Shown one piece after another: positions 16,701 through 31,853 of a stretch of DNA of 64,000 bases. The DNA comes from Hexactinellida sp. DTS-2022. Taxonomy: Eukaryota; Porifera; Hexactinellida. The translations under genes and the position numbers were made by a program. The notes under the pieces were generated by a model that was given only the letters and a program-made list of their open reading frames with translations, ran no database searches and had not been told where the DNA came from. The stretch's first letter is position 1; every line of letters begins with the position of its first letter. The DNA lies in NCBI GenBank assembly GCA_028753945.1, contig JAPNXP010000017.1, forward strand, positions 2,294,001-2,358,000, read 5' to 3'.

Positions 16701-19700
16701 TGAATGTTTCATTATGTTATTGGTTGATATAATTAATTTCAAATCCCAACGAAGGTCTACTATATATAATGTGCCATATATTGTACGCAAAATGCGTACA
16801 ATATTATAAAGTGGATATATAAATTGCGAATATACTAACGAGGTTCTCCTTTGTAGAATGTCCTAGATATAGAAAGTATGAATGTTTCATTATGTTATTG
16901 GTTGATATAATGAATTTCAAATCCCAACGAAGGTCTACTATATATAATGTGCCATACATTGTACGCAAAATGCGTACAATGTTATAAAGTGGATATTTAA
17001 ATTAGCAAATACTAACGAGGTTCTCCTTTGTAGAATGTCCTAGATATAGAAAGTATGAATGTTTCATTATGTTATTGGTTGATATAATTAATTTCAAATC
17101 CCAACGAAGGTCTACTATATATAATGTGCCATATATTGTACGCAAAATGCGTACAATATTATAAAGTGGATATATAAATTGCGAATATACTAACGAGGTT
17201 CTCCTTTGTAGAATGTCCTAGATATAGAAAGTATGAATGTTTCATTATGTTATTGGTTGATATAATTAATTTCAAATCCCAACGAAGGTCTACTATATAT
17301 AATGTGCCATATATTGTACGCAAAATGCGTACAATATTATAAAGTGGATATATAAATTGCGAATATACTAACGAGGTTCTCCTTTGTAGAATGTCCTAGA
17401 TATAGAAAGTATGAATGTTTCATTATGTTATTGGTTGATATAATTAATTTCAAATCCCAACGAAGGTCTACTATATATAATGTGCCATATATTGTACGCA
17501 AAATGCGTACAATGTTATAAAGTGGATATATAAATTGCGAATATACTAACGAGGTTCTCCTTTGTAGAATGTCCTAGATATAGAAAGTATGAATGTTGCA
17601 TTATGTTATTGGTTGATATAATGAATTTCAAATCCCAACGAAGGTCTACTATATATAATTTGCTATATATTGTACTCAAAATGCGTACAATGTTATAAAG
17701 TGGATATTTAAATTAGCAAATACTAACGAGGTTCTCCTTTGTAGAATGTCCTAGATATAGAAAGTATGAATGTTTCATTATGTTATTGGTTGATATAATG
17801 AATTTCAAATCCCAACGAAGGTCTACTATATATAATGTGCAATACATTGTAAGTAAAATGCGTACAATGTTATAAAGTGGATATTTAAATTAGCAAATAC
17901 TAACGAGGTTCTCCTTTGTAGAATGTCCTAGATATAGAAAGTATGAATGTTTCATTATGTTATTGGTTGATATAATTAATTTCAAATCCCAACGAAGGTC
18001 TACTATATATAATTTGCTATATATTGTACTCAAAATGCGTACAATGTTATAAAGTGGATATTTAAATTAGTAAATACTAACGAGGTTCTCCTTTGTAGAA
18101 TGTCCTAGATATAGAAAGTATGAATGTTTCATTATGTTATTGGTTGATATAATGAATTTCAAATCCCAACGAAGGTCTACTATATATAATGTGCCATACA
18201 TTGTACGCAAAATGCGTACAATGTTATAAAGTGGATATTTAAATTAGCAAATACTAACGAGGTTCTCCTTTGTAGAATGTCCTAGATATAGAAAGTATGA
18301 ATGTTTCATTATGTTATTGGTTGATATAATTAATTTCAAATCCCAACGAAGGTCTACTATATATAATGTGCCATATATTGTACGCAAAATGCGTACAATA
18401 TTATAAAGTGGATATATAAATTGCGAATATACTAACGAGGTTCTCCTTTGTAGAATGTCCTAGATATAGAAAGTATGAATGTTTCATTATGTTATTGGTT
18501 GATATAATGAATTTCAAATCCCAACGAAGGTCTACTATATATAATGTGCCATATATTGTACGCAAAATGCGTACAATATTATAAAGTGGATATATAAATT
18601 GCGAATATACTAACGAGGTTCTCCTTTGTAGAATGTCCTAGATATAGAAAGTATGAATGTTTCATTATGTTATTGGTTGATATAATGAATTTCAAATCCC
18701 AACGAAGGTCTACTATATATAATGTGCCATACATTGTACGCAAAATGCGTACAATGTTATAAAGTGGATATTTAAATTAGCAAATACTAACGAGGTTCTC
18801 CTTTGTAGAATGTCCTAGATATAGAAAGTATGAATGTTTCATTATGTTATTGGTTGATATAATTAATTTCAAATCCCAACGAAGGTCTACTATATATAAT
18901 GTGCCATATATTGTACGCAAAATGCGTACAATATTATAAAGTGGATATATAAATTGCGAATATACTAACGAGGTTCTCCTTTGTAGAATGTCCTAGATAT
19001 AGAAAGTATGAATGTTTCATTATGTTATTGGTTGATATAATTAATTTCAAATCCCAACGAAGGTCTACTATATATAATGTGCCATATATTGTACGCAAAA
19101 TGCGTACAATATTATAAAGTGGATATATAAATTGCGAATATACTAACGAGGTTCTCCTTTGTAGAATGTCCTAGATATAGAAAGTATGAATGTTTCATTA
19201 TGTTATTGGTTGATATAATTAATTTCAAATCCCAACGAAGGTCTACTGTATATAATGTGCCATACATTGTACGCAAAATGCGTACAATGTTATAAAGTGG
19301 ATATTTAAATTAGCAAATACTAACGAGGTTCTCCTTTGTAGAATGTCCTAGATATAGAAAGTATGAATGTTTCATTATGTTATTGGTTGATATAATTAAT
19401 TTCAAATCCCAACGAAGGTCTACTATATATAATGTGCCATATATTGTACGCAAAATGCGTACAATATTATAAAGTGGATATATAAATTGCGAATATACTA
19501 ACGAGGTTCTCCTTTGTAGAATGTCCTAGATATAGAAAGTATGAATGTTTCATTATGTTATTGGTTGATATAATTAATTTCAAATCCCAACGAAGGTCTA
19601 CTATATATAATGTGCCATATATTGTACGCAAAATGCGTACAATATTATAAAGTGGATATATAAATTGCGAATATACTAACGAGGTTCTCCTTTGTAGAAT

Positions 19701-20289
19701 GTCCTAGATATAGAAAGTATGAATGTTTCATTATGTTATTGGTTGATATAATTAATTTCAAATCCCAACGAAGGTCTACTGTATATAATGGGCTATATAT
19801 TGTACGCAAAATGCGTACAATGTTATAAAGTGGATATATAATTGCGAATACTAACGAGGTTCTCCTTTGTAGAATGTCCTAGATATAGAAAGTATGAATG
19901 TTTCATTATGTTATTGGTCGATATAATTAATTTCAAATCCCAACGAAGGTCTACTATATATAATGTGCCATATATTGTACGCAAAATGCGTACAATGTTA
20001 TAAAGTGGATATATAAATTGCGAATATACTAACGAGGTTCTCCTTTGTAGAATGTCCTAGATATAGAAAGTATGAATGTTTCATTATGTTATTGGTTGAT
20101 ATAATGAATTTCAAATCCCAACGAAGGTCTACTATATATAATGTGCCATACATTGTACGCAAAATGCGTACAATGTTATAAAGTGGATATTTAAATTAGC
20201 AAATACTAACGAGGTTCTCCTTTGTAGAATGTCCTAGATATAGAAAGTATGAATGTTTCATTATGTTATTGGTTGATATAATTAATTTC

Positions 20290-23200
20290 AAATCCCAACG
20301 AAGGTCTACTATATATAATTTGCTATATATTGTACTCAAAATGCGTACAATGTTATAAAGTGGATATTTAAATTAGCAAATACTAACGAGGTTCTCCTTT
20401 GTAGAATGTCCTAGATATAGAAAGTATGAATGTTTCATTATGTTATTGGTTGATATAATTAATTTCAAATCCCAACGAAGGTCTACTATATATAATGTGC
20501 CATACATTGTACGCAAAATGCGTACAATGTTATAAAGTGGATATTTAAATTAGCAAATACTAACGAGGTTCTCCTTTGTAGAATGTCCTAGATATAGAAA
20601 GTATGAATGTTTCATTATGTTATTGGTTGATATAATTAATTTCAAATCCCAACGAAGGTCTACTATATATAATGTGCCATATATTGTTCGCAAAATGCGT
20701 ACAATATTATAAAGTGGATATATAAATTGCGAATATACTAACGAGGTTCTCCTTTGTAGAATGTCCTAGATATAGAAAGTATGAATGTTTCATTATGTTA
20801 TTGGTTGATATAATTAATTTCAAATCCCAACGAAGGTCTACTATATATAATGTGCCATATATTGTACGCAAAATGCGTACAATATTATAAAGTGGATATA
20901 TAAATTGCGAATATACTAACGAGGTTCTCCTTTGTAGAATGTCCTAGATATAGAAAGTATGAATGTTTCATTATGTTATTGGTTGATATAATTAATTTCA
21001 AATCCCAACGAAGGTCTACTGTATATAATGGGCTATATATTGTACGCAAAATGCGTACAATGTTATAAAGTGGATATATAATTGCGAATACTAACGAGGT
21101 TCTCCTTTGTAGAATGTCCTAGATATAGAAAGTATGAATGTTTCATTATGTTATTGGTTGATATAATTAATTTCAAATCCCAACGAAGGTCTACTATATA
21201 TAATGTGCCATATATTGTACGCAAAATGCGTACAATATTATAAAGTGGATATATAAATTGCGAATATACTAACGAGGTTCTCCTTTGTAGAATGTCCTAG
21301 ATATAGAAAGTATGAATGTTTCATTATGTTATTGGTTGATATAATTAATTTCAAATCCCAACGAAGGTCTACTGTATATAATGGGCTATATATTGTACGC
21401 AAAATGCGTACAATGTTATAAAGTGGATATTTAAATTAGCAAATACTAACGAGGTTCTCCTTTGTAGAATGTCCTAGATATAGAAAGTATGAATGTTTCA
21501 TTATGTTATTGGTTGATATAATTAATTTCAAATCCCAACGAAGGTCTACTATATATAATTTGCTATATATTGTACTCAAAATGCGTACAATGTTATAAAG
21601 TGGATATTTAAATTAGCAAATACTAACGAGGTTCTCCTTTGTAGAATGTCCTAGATATAGAAAGTATGAATGTTTCATTATGTTATTGGTTGATATAATT
21701 AATTTCAAATCCCAACGAAGGTCTACTATATATAATGTGCCATATATTGTACGCAAAATGCGTACAATATTATAAAGTGGATATATAAATTGCGAATATA
21801 CTAACGAGGTTCTCCTTTGTAGAATGTCCTAGATATAGAAAGTATGAATGTTTCATTATGTTATTGGTTGATATAATTAATTTCAAATCCCAACGAAGGT
21901 CTACTATATATAATGTGCCATATATTGTACGCAAAATGCGTACAATATTATAAAGTGGATATATAAATTGCGAATATACTAACGAGGTTCTCCTTTGTAG
22001 AATTTCCTAGATATAGAAAGTATGAATGTTTCATTATGTTATTGGTTGATATAATTAATTTCAAATCCCAACGAAGGTCTACTGTATATAATGGGCTATA
22101 TATTGTACGCAAAATGCGTACAATGTTATAAAGTGGATATTTAAATTAGCAAATACTAACGAGGTTCTCCTTTGTAGAATGTCCTAGATATAGAAAGTAT
22201 GAATGTTTCATTATGTTATTGGTTGATATAATTAATTTCAAATCCCAACGAAGGTCTACTATATATAATGTGCCATATATTGTTCGCAAAATGCGTACAA
22301 TATTATAAAGTGGATATATAAATTGCGAATATACTAACGAGGTTCTCCTTTGTAGAATGTCCTAGATATAGAAAGTATGAATGTTTCATTATGTTATTGG
22401 TTGATATAATTAATTTCAAATCCCAACGAAGGTCTACTATATATAATGTGCCATATATTGTACGCAAAATGCGTACAATATTATAAAGTGGATATATAAA
22501 TTGCGAATATACTAACGAGGTTCTCCTTTGTAGAATGTCCTAGATATAGAAAGTATGAATGTTTCATTATGTTATTGGTTGATATAATTAATTTCAAATC
22601 CCAACGAAGGTCTACTGTATATAATGGGCTATATATTGTACGCAAAATGCGTACAATGTTATAAAGTGGATATATAATTGCGAATACTAACGAGGTTCTC
22701 CTTTGTAGAATGTCCTAGATATAGAAAGTATGAATGTTTCATTATGTTATTGGTTGATATAATTAATTTCAAATCCCAACGAAGGTCTACTATATATAAT
22801 GTGCCATATATTGTACGCAAAATGCGTACAATATTATAAAGTGGATATATAAATTGCGAATATACTAACGAGGTTCTCCTTTGTAGAATGTCCTAGATAT
22901 AGAAAGTATGAATGTTTCATTATGTTATTGGTTGATATAATTAATTTCAAATCCCAACGAAGGTCTACTGTATATAATGGGCTATATATTGTACGCAAAA
23001 TGCGTACAATGTTATAAAGTGGATATTTAAATTAGCAAATACTAACGAGGTTCTCCTTTGTAGAATGTCCTAGATATAGAAAGTATGAATGTTTCATTAT
23101 GTTATTGGTTGATATAATTAATTTCAAATCCCAACGAAGGTCTACTATATATAATTTGCTATATATTGTACTCAAAATGCGTACAATGTTATAAAGTGGA

Positions 23201-26200
23201 TATTTAAATTAGCAAATACTAACGAGGTTCTCCTTTGTAGAATGTCCTAGATATAGAAAGTATGAATGTTTCATTATGTTATTGGTTGATATAATGAATT
23301 TCAAATCCCAACGAAGGTCTACTATATATAATGTGCCATACATTGTACGCAAAATGCGTACAATGTTATAAAGTGGATATTTAAATTAGCAAATACTAAC
23401 GAGGTTCTCCTTTGTAGAATGTCCTAGATATAGAAAGTATGAATGTTTCATTATGTTATTGGTTGATATAATTAATTTCAAATCCCAACGAAGGTCTACT
23501 ATATATAATGTGCCATATATTGTACGCAAAATGCGTACAATATTATAAAGTGGATATATAAATTGCGAATATACTAACGAGGTTCTCCTTTGTAGAATGT
23601 CCTAGATATAGAAAGTATGAATGTTTCATTATGTTATTGGTTGATATAATTAATTTCAAATCCCAACGAAGGTCTACTGTATATAATGTGCCATACATTG
23701 TACGCAAAATGCGTACAATGTTATAAAGTGGATATTTAAATTAGCAAATACTAACGAGGTTCTCCTTTGTAGAATGTCCTAGATATAGAAAGTATGAATG
23801 TTTCATTATGTTATTGGTTGATATAATTAATTTCAAATCCCAACGAAGGTCTACTATATATAATGTGCCATATATTGTACGCAAAATGCGTACAATATTA
23901 TAAAGTGGATATATAAATTGCGAATATACTAACGAGGTTCTCCTTTGTAGAATGTCCTAGATATAGAAAGTATGAATGTTTCATTATGTTATTGGTTGAT
24001 ATAATTAATTTCAAATCCCAACGAAGGTCTACTATATATAATGTGCCATATATTGTACGCAAAATGCGTACAATATTATAAAGTGGATATATAAATTGCG
24101 AATATACTAACGAGGTTCTCCTTTGTAGAATGTCCTAGATATAGAAAGTATGAATGTTTCATTATGTTATTGGTTGATATAATTAATTTCAAATCCCAAC
24201 GAAGGTCTACTATATATAATTTGCTATATATTGTACTCAAAATGCGTACAATGTTATAAAGTGGATATTTAAATTAGCAAATACTAACGAGGTTCTCCTT
24301 TGTAGAATGTCCTAGATATAGAAAGTATGAATGTTTCATTATGTTATTGGTTGATATAATTAATTTCAAATCCCAACGAAGGTCTACTATATATAATGTG
24401 CCATACATTGTACGCAAAATGCGTACAATGTTATAAAGTGGATATTTAAATTAGCAAATACTAACGAGGTTCTCCTTTGTAGAATGTCCTAGATATAGAA
24501 AGTATGAATGTTTCATTATGTTATTGGTTGATATAATTAATTTCAAATCCCAACGAAGGTCTACTATATATAATGTGCCATATATTGTTCGCAAAATGCG
24601 TACAATATTATAAAGTGGATATATAAATTGCGAATATACTAACGAGGTTCTCCTTTGTAGAATGTCCTAGATATAGAAAGTATGAATGTTTCATTATGTT
24701 ATTGGTTGATATAATTAATTTCAAATCCCAACGAAGGTCTACTATATATAATGTGCCATATATTGTACGCAAAATGCGTACAATATTATAAAGTGGATAT
24801 ATAAATTGCGAATATACTAACGAGGTTCTCCTTTGTAGAATGTCCTAGATATAGAAAGTATGAATGTTTCATTATGTTATTGGTTGATATAATTAATTTC
24901 AAATCCCAACGAAGGTCTACTGTATATAATGGGCTATATATTGTACGCAAAATGCGTACAATGTTATAAAGTGGATATATAATTGCGAATACTAACGAGG
25001 TTCTCCTTTGTAGAATGTCCTAGATATAGAAAGTATGAATGTTTCATTATGTTATTGGTTGATATAATTAATTTCAAATCCCAACGAAGGTCTACTATAT
25101 ATAATGTGCCATATATTGTACGCAAAATGCGTACAATATTATAAAGTGGATATATAAATTGCGAATATACTAACGAGGTTCTCCTTTGTAGAATGTCCTA
25201 GATATAGAAAGTATGAATGTTTCATTATGTTATTGGTTGATATAATTAATTTCAAATCCCAACGAAGGTCTACTGTATATAATGGGCTATAAATTGTACG
25301 CAAAATGCGTACAATGTTATAAAGTGGATATTTAAATTAGCAAATACTAACGAGGTTCTCCTTTGTAGAATGTCCTAGATATAGAAAGTATGAATGTTTC
25401 ATTATGTTATTGGTTGATATAATTAATTTCAAATCCCAACGAAGGTCTACTATATATAATTTGCTATATATTGTACTCAAAATGCGTACAATGTTATAAA
25501 GTGGATATTTAAATTAGCAAATACTAACGAGGTTCTCCTTTGTAGAATGTCCTAGATATAGAAAGTATGAATGTTTCATTATGTTATTGGTTGATATAAT
25601 TAATTTCAAATCCCAACGAAGGTCTACTATATATAATGTGCCATATATTGTACGCAAAATGCGTACAATATTATAAAGTGGATATATAAATTGCGAATAT
25701 ACTAACGAGGTTCTCCTTTGTAGAATGTCCTAGATATAGAAAGTATGAATGTTTCATTATGTTATTGGTTGATATAATTAATTTCAAATCCCAACGAAGG
25801 TCTACTATATATAATGTGCCATATATTGTACGCAAAATGCGTACAATATTATAAAGTGGATATATAAATTGCGAATATACTAACGAGGTTCTCCTTTGTA
25901 GAATTTCCTAGATATAGAAAGTATGAATGTTTCATTATGTTATTGGTTGATATAATTAATTTCAAATCCCAACGAAGGTCTACTGTATATAATGGGCTAT
26001 ATATTGTACGCAAAATGCGTACAATGTTATAAAGTGGATATTTAAATTAGCAAATACTAACGAGGTTCTCCTTTGTAGAATGTCCTAGATATAGAAAGTA
26101 TGAATGTTTCATTATGTTATTGGTTGATATAATTAATTTCAAATCCCAACGAAGGTCTACTATATATAATGTGCCATATATTGTTCGCAAAATGCGTACA

Positions 26201-27490
26201 ATATTATAAAGTGGATATATAAATTGCGAATATACTAACGAGGTTCTCCTTTGTAGAATGTCCTAGATATAGAAAGTATGAATGTTTCATTATGTTATTG
26301 GTTGATATAATTAATTTCAAATCCCAACGAAGGTCTACTATATATAATGTGCCATATATTGTACGCAAAATGCGTACAATATTATAAAGTGGATATATAA
26401 ATTGCGAATATACTAACGAGGTTCTCCTTTGTAGAATGTCCTAGATATAGAAAGTATGAATGTTTCATTATGTTATTGGTTGATATAATTAATTTCAAAT
26501 CCCAACGAAGGTCTACTGTATATAATGGGCTATATATTGTACGCAAAATGCGTACAATGTTATAAAGTGGATATATAATTGCGAATACTAACGAGGTTCT
26601 CCTTTGTAGAATGTCCTAGATATAGAAAGTATGAATGTTTCATTATGTTATTGGTTGATATAATTAATTTCAAATCCCAACGAAGGTCTACTATATATAA
26701 TGTGCCATATATTGTACGCAAAATGCGTACAATATTATAAAGTGGATATATAAATTGCGAATATACTAACGAGGTTCTCCTTTGTAGAATGTCCTAGATA
26801 TAGAAAGTATGAATGTTTCATTATGTTATTGGTTGATATAATTAATTTCAAATCCCAACGAAGGTCTACTGTATATAATGGGCTATATATTGTACGCAAA
26901 ATGCGTACAATGTTATAAAGTGGATATTTAAATTAGCAAATACTAACGAGGTTCTCCTTTGTAGAATGTCCTAGATATAGAAAGTATGAATGTTTCATTA
27001 TGTTATTGGTTGATATAATTAATTTCAAATCCCAACGAAGGTCTACTATATATAATTTGCTATATATTGTACTCAAAATGCGTACAATGTTATAAAGTGG
27101 ATATTTAAATTAGCAAATACTAACGAGGTTCTCCTTTGTAGAATGTCCTAGATATAGAAAGTATGAATGTTTCATTATGTTATTGGTTGATATAATGAAT
27201 TTCAAATCCCAACGAAGGTCTACTATATATAATGTGCCATACATTGTACGCAAAATGCGTACAATGTTATAAAGTGGATATTTAAATTAGCAAATACTAA
27301 CGAGGTTCTCCTTTGTAGAATGTCCTAGATATAGAAAGTATGAATGTTTCATTATGTTATTGGTTGATATAATTAATTTCAAATCCCAACGAAGGTCTAC
27401 TATATATAATGTGCCATATATTGTACGCAAAATGCGTACAATATTATAAAGTGGATATATAAATTGCGAATATACTAACGAGGTTCTCCT
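20290..27490. repeat. Higher-order satellite duplication, 3901-bp offset (22 monomers)
   Basis: Rare variants recur 3901 bp apart: ATATTGTTCG at 20681/24582 and at 22277/26178, and AATTTCCTAG at 22001/25902. The order of monomer types also matches between roughly 20.3-23.6 kb and 24.2-27.5 kb, and stops matching outside those limits. It is a recent block duplication inside the array. Confidence 0.85.
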
Positions 27491-30400
27491 TTGTAGAATG
27501 TCCTAGATATAGAAAGTATGAATGTTTCATTATGTTATTGGTTGATATAATGAATTTCAAATCCCAACGAAGGTCTACTATATATAATGTGCCATATATT
27601 GTACGCAAAATGCGTACAATATTATAAAGTGGATATATAAATTGCGAATATACTAACGAGGTTCTCCTTTGTAGAATGTCCTAGATATAGAAAGTATGAA
27701 TGTTTCATTATGTTATTGGTTGATATAATGAATTTCAAATCCCAACGAAGGTCTACTATATATAATGTGCCATACATTGTACGCAAAATGCGTACAATGT
27801 TATAAAGTGGATATTTAAATTAGCAAATACTAACGAGGTTCTCCTTTGTAGAATGTCCTAGATATAGAAAGTATGAATGTTTCATTATGTTATTGGTTGA
27901 TATAATTAATTTCAAATCCCAACGAAGGTCTACTATATATAATGTGCCATATATTGTACGCAAAATGCGTACAATATTATAAAGTGGATATATAAATTGC
28001 GAATATACTAACGAGGTTCTCCTTTGTAGAATGTCCTAGATATAGAAAGTATGAATGTTTCATTATGTTATTGGTTGATATAATGAATTTCAAATCCCAA
28101 CGAAGGTCTACTATATATAATGTGCCATATATTGTACGCAAAATGCGTACAATATTATAAAGTGGATATATAAATTGCGAATATACTAACGAGGTTCTCC
28201 TTTGTAGAATGTCCTAGATATAGAAAGTATGAATGTTTCATTATGTTATTGGTTGATATAATGAATTTCAAATCCCAACGAAGGTCTACTATATATAATG
28301 TGCCATACATTGTACGCAAAATGCGTACAATGTTATAAAGTGGATATTTAAATTAGCAAATACTAACGAGGTTCTCCTTTGTAGAATGTCCTAGATATAG
28401 AAAGTATGAATGTTTCATTATGTTATTGGTTGATATAATTAATTTCAAATCCCAACGAAGGTCTACTATATATAATGTGCCATATATTGTACGCAAAATG
28501 CGTACAATATTATAAAGTGGATATATAAATTGCGAATATACTAACGAGGTTCTCCTTTGTAGAATGTCCTAGATATAGAAAGTATGAATGTTTCATTATG
28601 TTATTGGTTGATATAATTAATTTCAAATCCCAACGAAGGTCTACTATATATAATGTGCCATATATTGTACGCAAAATGCGTACAATATTATAAAGTGGAT
28701 ATATAAATTGCGAATATACTAACGAGGTTCTCCTTTGTAGAATTTCCTAGATATAGAAAGTATGAATGTTTCATTATGTTATTGGTTGATATAATTAATT
28801 TCAAATCCCAACGAAGGTCTACTGTATATAATGGGCTATATATTGTACGCAAAATGCGTACAATGTTATAAAGTGGATATATAATTGCGAATACTACGAG
28901 GTTCTCCTTTGTAGAATGTCCTAGATATAGAAAGTATGAATGTTTCATTATGTTATTGGTTGATATACTTAATTTCAAATCCCAACGAAGGTCTACTATA
29001 TATAATGTGCCATATATTGTACGCAAAATGCGTACAATGTTATAAAGTGGATATATAAATTGCGAATATACTAACGAGGTTCTCCTTTGTAGAATGTCCT
29101 AGATATAGAAAGTATGAATGTTTCATTATGTTATTGGTTGATATAATTAATTTCAAATCCCAACGAAGGTCTACTATATATAATGTGCCATATATTGTAC
29201 GCAAAATGCGTACAATATTATAAAGTGGATATATAAATTGCGAATATACTAACGAGGTTCTCCTTTGTAGAATGTCCTAGATATAGAAAGTATGAATGTT
29301 TCATTATGTTATTGGTTGATATAATTAATTTCAAATCCCAACGAAGGTCTACTGTATATAATGGGCTATATATTGTACGCAAAATGCGTACAATGTTATA
29401 AAGTGGATATATAATTGCGAATACTAACGAGGTTCTCCTTTGTAGAATGTCCTAGATATAGAAAGTATGAATGTTTCATTATGTTATTGGTTGATATAAT
29501 GAATTTCAAATCCCAACGAAGGTCTACTATATATAATGTGCCATATATTGTACGCAAAATGCGTACAATGTTATAAAGTGGATATTTAAATTAGCAAATA
29601 CTAACGAGCTTCTCCTTTGTAGAATGTTCTAGATATAGAAAGTATGAATGTTTCATTATGTTATTGGTTGATATAATTAATTTCAAATCCCAACGAAGGT
29701 CTACTATATATAATGTGCTATATATTGTACGCAAAATGCGTACAATGTTATAAAGTGGATATATAAATTGCGAATATACTAACGAGGTTCTCCTTTGTAG
29801 AATGTCCTAGATATAGAAAGTATGAATGTTTCATTATGTTATTGGTTGATATAATTAATTTCAAATCCCAACGAAGGTCTACTATATATAATGTGCTATA
29901 TATTGTACGCAAAATGCGTACAATGTTATAAAGTGGATATATAAATAGCGAATACTAACGAGGTTCTCCTATGTAGAATGTCCTAGATATAGAAAGTATG
30001 AATGTTTCATTATGCTATTGGTTGATATAATAAATTTCAAATCCCAACGAAGGTCTACTATATATAATGTGCCATATATTGTACGCAAAATGCGTACAAT
30101 GTTATAAAGTGGATATATAAATTGCGAATATACTAACGAGGTTCTCCTTTGTAGAATGTCCTAGATATAGAAAGTATGAATGTTTCATTATGTTATTGGT
30201 TGATATAATGAATTTCAAATCCCAACGAAGGTCTACTGTATATAATGGGCTATATATTGTACGCAAAATGCGTACAATGTTATAAAGTGGATATATAAAT
30301 TGCGAATATACTAACGAGGTTCTCCTTTGTAGAATGTCCTAGATATAGAAAGTATGAATGTTTCATTATGTTATTGGTTGATATAATTAATTTCAAATCC

Positions 30401-31197
30401 CAACGAAGGTCTACTGTATATAATGGGCTATATATTGTACGCAAAATGCGTACAATGTTATAAAGTGGATATTTAAATTAGCGAATATACTAACGAGGTT
30501 CTCCTTTGTAGAATGTCCTAGATATAGAAAGTATGAATGTTTCATTATGTTATTGGTTGATATAATGAATTTGAAATCCCAACGAAGGTCTACTGTATAT
30601 AATGGGCTATTTATTGTACGCAAAATGCGTACAATGTTATAAAGTGGATATATAAATAGCGAATACTAACGAGGTTCTCCTTTGTAGAATGTCCTAGATA
30701 TAGAAAGTATTAATGTTTCATTATGCTATTGGTTGATATAATAAATTTCAAATCCCAACGAAGGTCTACTATATATAATGTGCCATATATTGTACGCAAA
30801 ATGCGTACAATGTTATAAAGTGGATATATAAATTGCGAATATACTAACGAGGTTCTCCTTTGTAGAATGTCCTAGATATAGAAAGTATGAATGTTTCATT
30901 ATGTTATTGGTGATATAATGAATTTGAAATCCCAACGAAGGTCTACTGTATATAATGGGCTATTTATTGTACGCAAAATGCGTACAATGTTATAAAGTGG
31001 ATATATAAATAGCGATTACTAACGAGGTTCTCCTTTGTAGAATGTCCTAGATATAGAAAGTATGAATGTTTCACTATGTTATTGGTTGATATAATGAATT
31101 TCGAATCCCAACGAAGGTCTTCTGTATACAATGTGCTATATATTGTACTCAAAATGGGTACAATGTTATAAAGTGGATACATAAATTGTGAATACTA

Positions 31198-31222
31198 AAT
31201 GCCTATGCCTATCCCTATGAAT
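31198..31222. repeat. Short (ATGCCT)n remnant at the satellite edge
   Basis: The last monomer runs directly into AAATGCCTATGCCTATCC. The same hexamer borders the satellite island at 39082 and forms a long microsatellite at 34671-34828. Confidence 0.8.
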
Positions 31223-31853
31223 TCAAGTACTCAAGTATACCGGACGCCAACGTACACGGCTCCCTACCGCTCTCCCCTTTATTTTAGAGAAATAAAGAAG
31301 CACACAATCTACTTTGACGAATAATAGCCTCCAACAATGTCATGATCAATAATTTTATAATAATAATAATTATTTCTAACTATACTATAAATTGTAATTC
31401 GTTACACTTTAAGGGAAAGTGGCATGAGTGTCACAATTAAGTAAAGTCTGTATTTGTTCATGAAAAACCCCATTATTAATCCCTAAGTTAACACATGAAA
31501 AATATGAGAGATTTAATACAAACAACAAAAGTAATTTGTTTATGTTAATTATCCCCTAATTAGTAATACTAAAAATGAAAGATTTAATACAACAACAACA
31601 ACATCAACAAAAGTAACTCGATTATGTTAAACACAGATCGTTCATAGGAAATAACTAACAAAATATTTTTAAAGATTGCTTGTAAACAAGTCCATTAATC
31701 CTGATGTAAACAAATATTAGATTCACCAGCAACAATAAATACACCAATAAACAAATATTAAATAAACAGTATATAACAAACAAATAGAATAAAGCAGTGC
31801 TACTAGTTAGCAGGATAGAAGTAAACACCTAATAAACAAATAAACAAACATAT
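31223..31853. other. Duplicated 3' flank of the LRR gene, no gene seen
   Basis: AT-rich non-coding DNA. It contains a block starting near ACGTACACGGCTCCC that recurs near 34870 and 39312 in the two sister units, a CAA-rich tract near 31590, and many AAACAAATA-type repeats. It separates the satellite from the first LRR gene. Confidence 0.7.

Larger units (their letters stand above)
1..31198. repeat. Satellite DNA array, ~174-178 bp monomer, ~175 tandem copies
   Basis: Head-to-tail repetition fills the whole stretch; successive units start at 1, 179, 356 and 534 and so on. Each monomer begins TAACGAGGTTCTCC, has a nearly constant first half, and varies mainly in its last ~75 bp. Recurrent types are: one ending ATATAAATTGCGAATATAC (178 bp), one ending ATTTAAATTAGCAAATAC (177 bp), one with GGGCTATATATTG and a shortened ATATAATTGCG end, and one with TTGCTATATATTGTACTC. 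The unit is close to nucleosome spacing. The array runs off the left end. Copies are nearly identical inside and more divergent after ~28.9 kb. Short open frames in it are translations of the repeat, not genes. A centromeric or pericentromeric role is possible but is inference. Confidence 0.98.

Noticed and set aside
1..31198. CRISPR-like array
   Set aside because: The repeats are contiguous with no unique spacers, and the setting is a eukaryotic genome.
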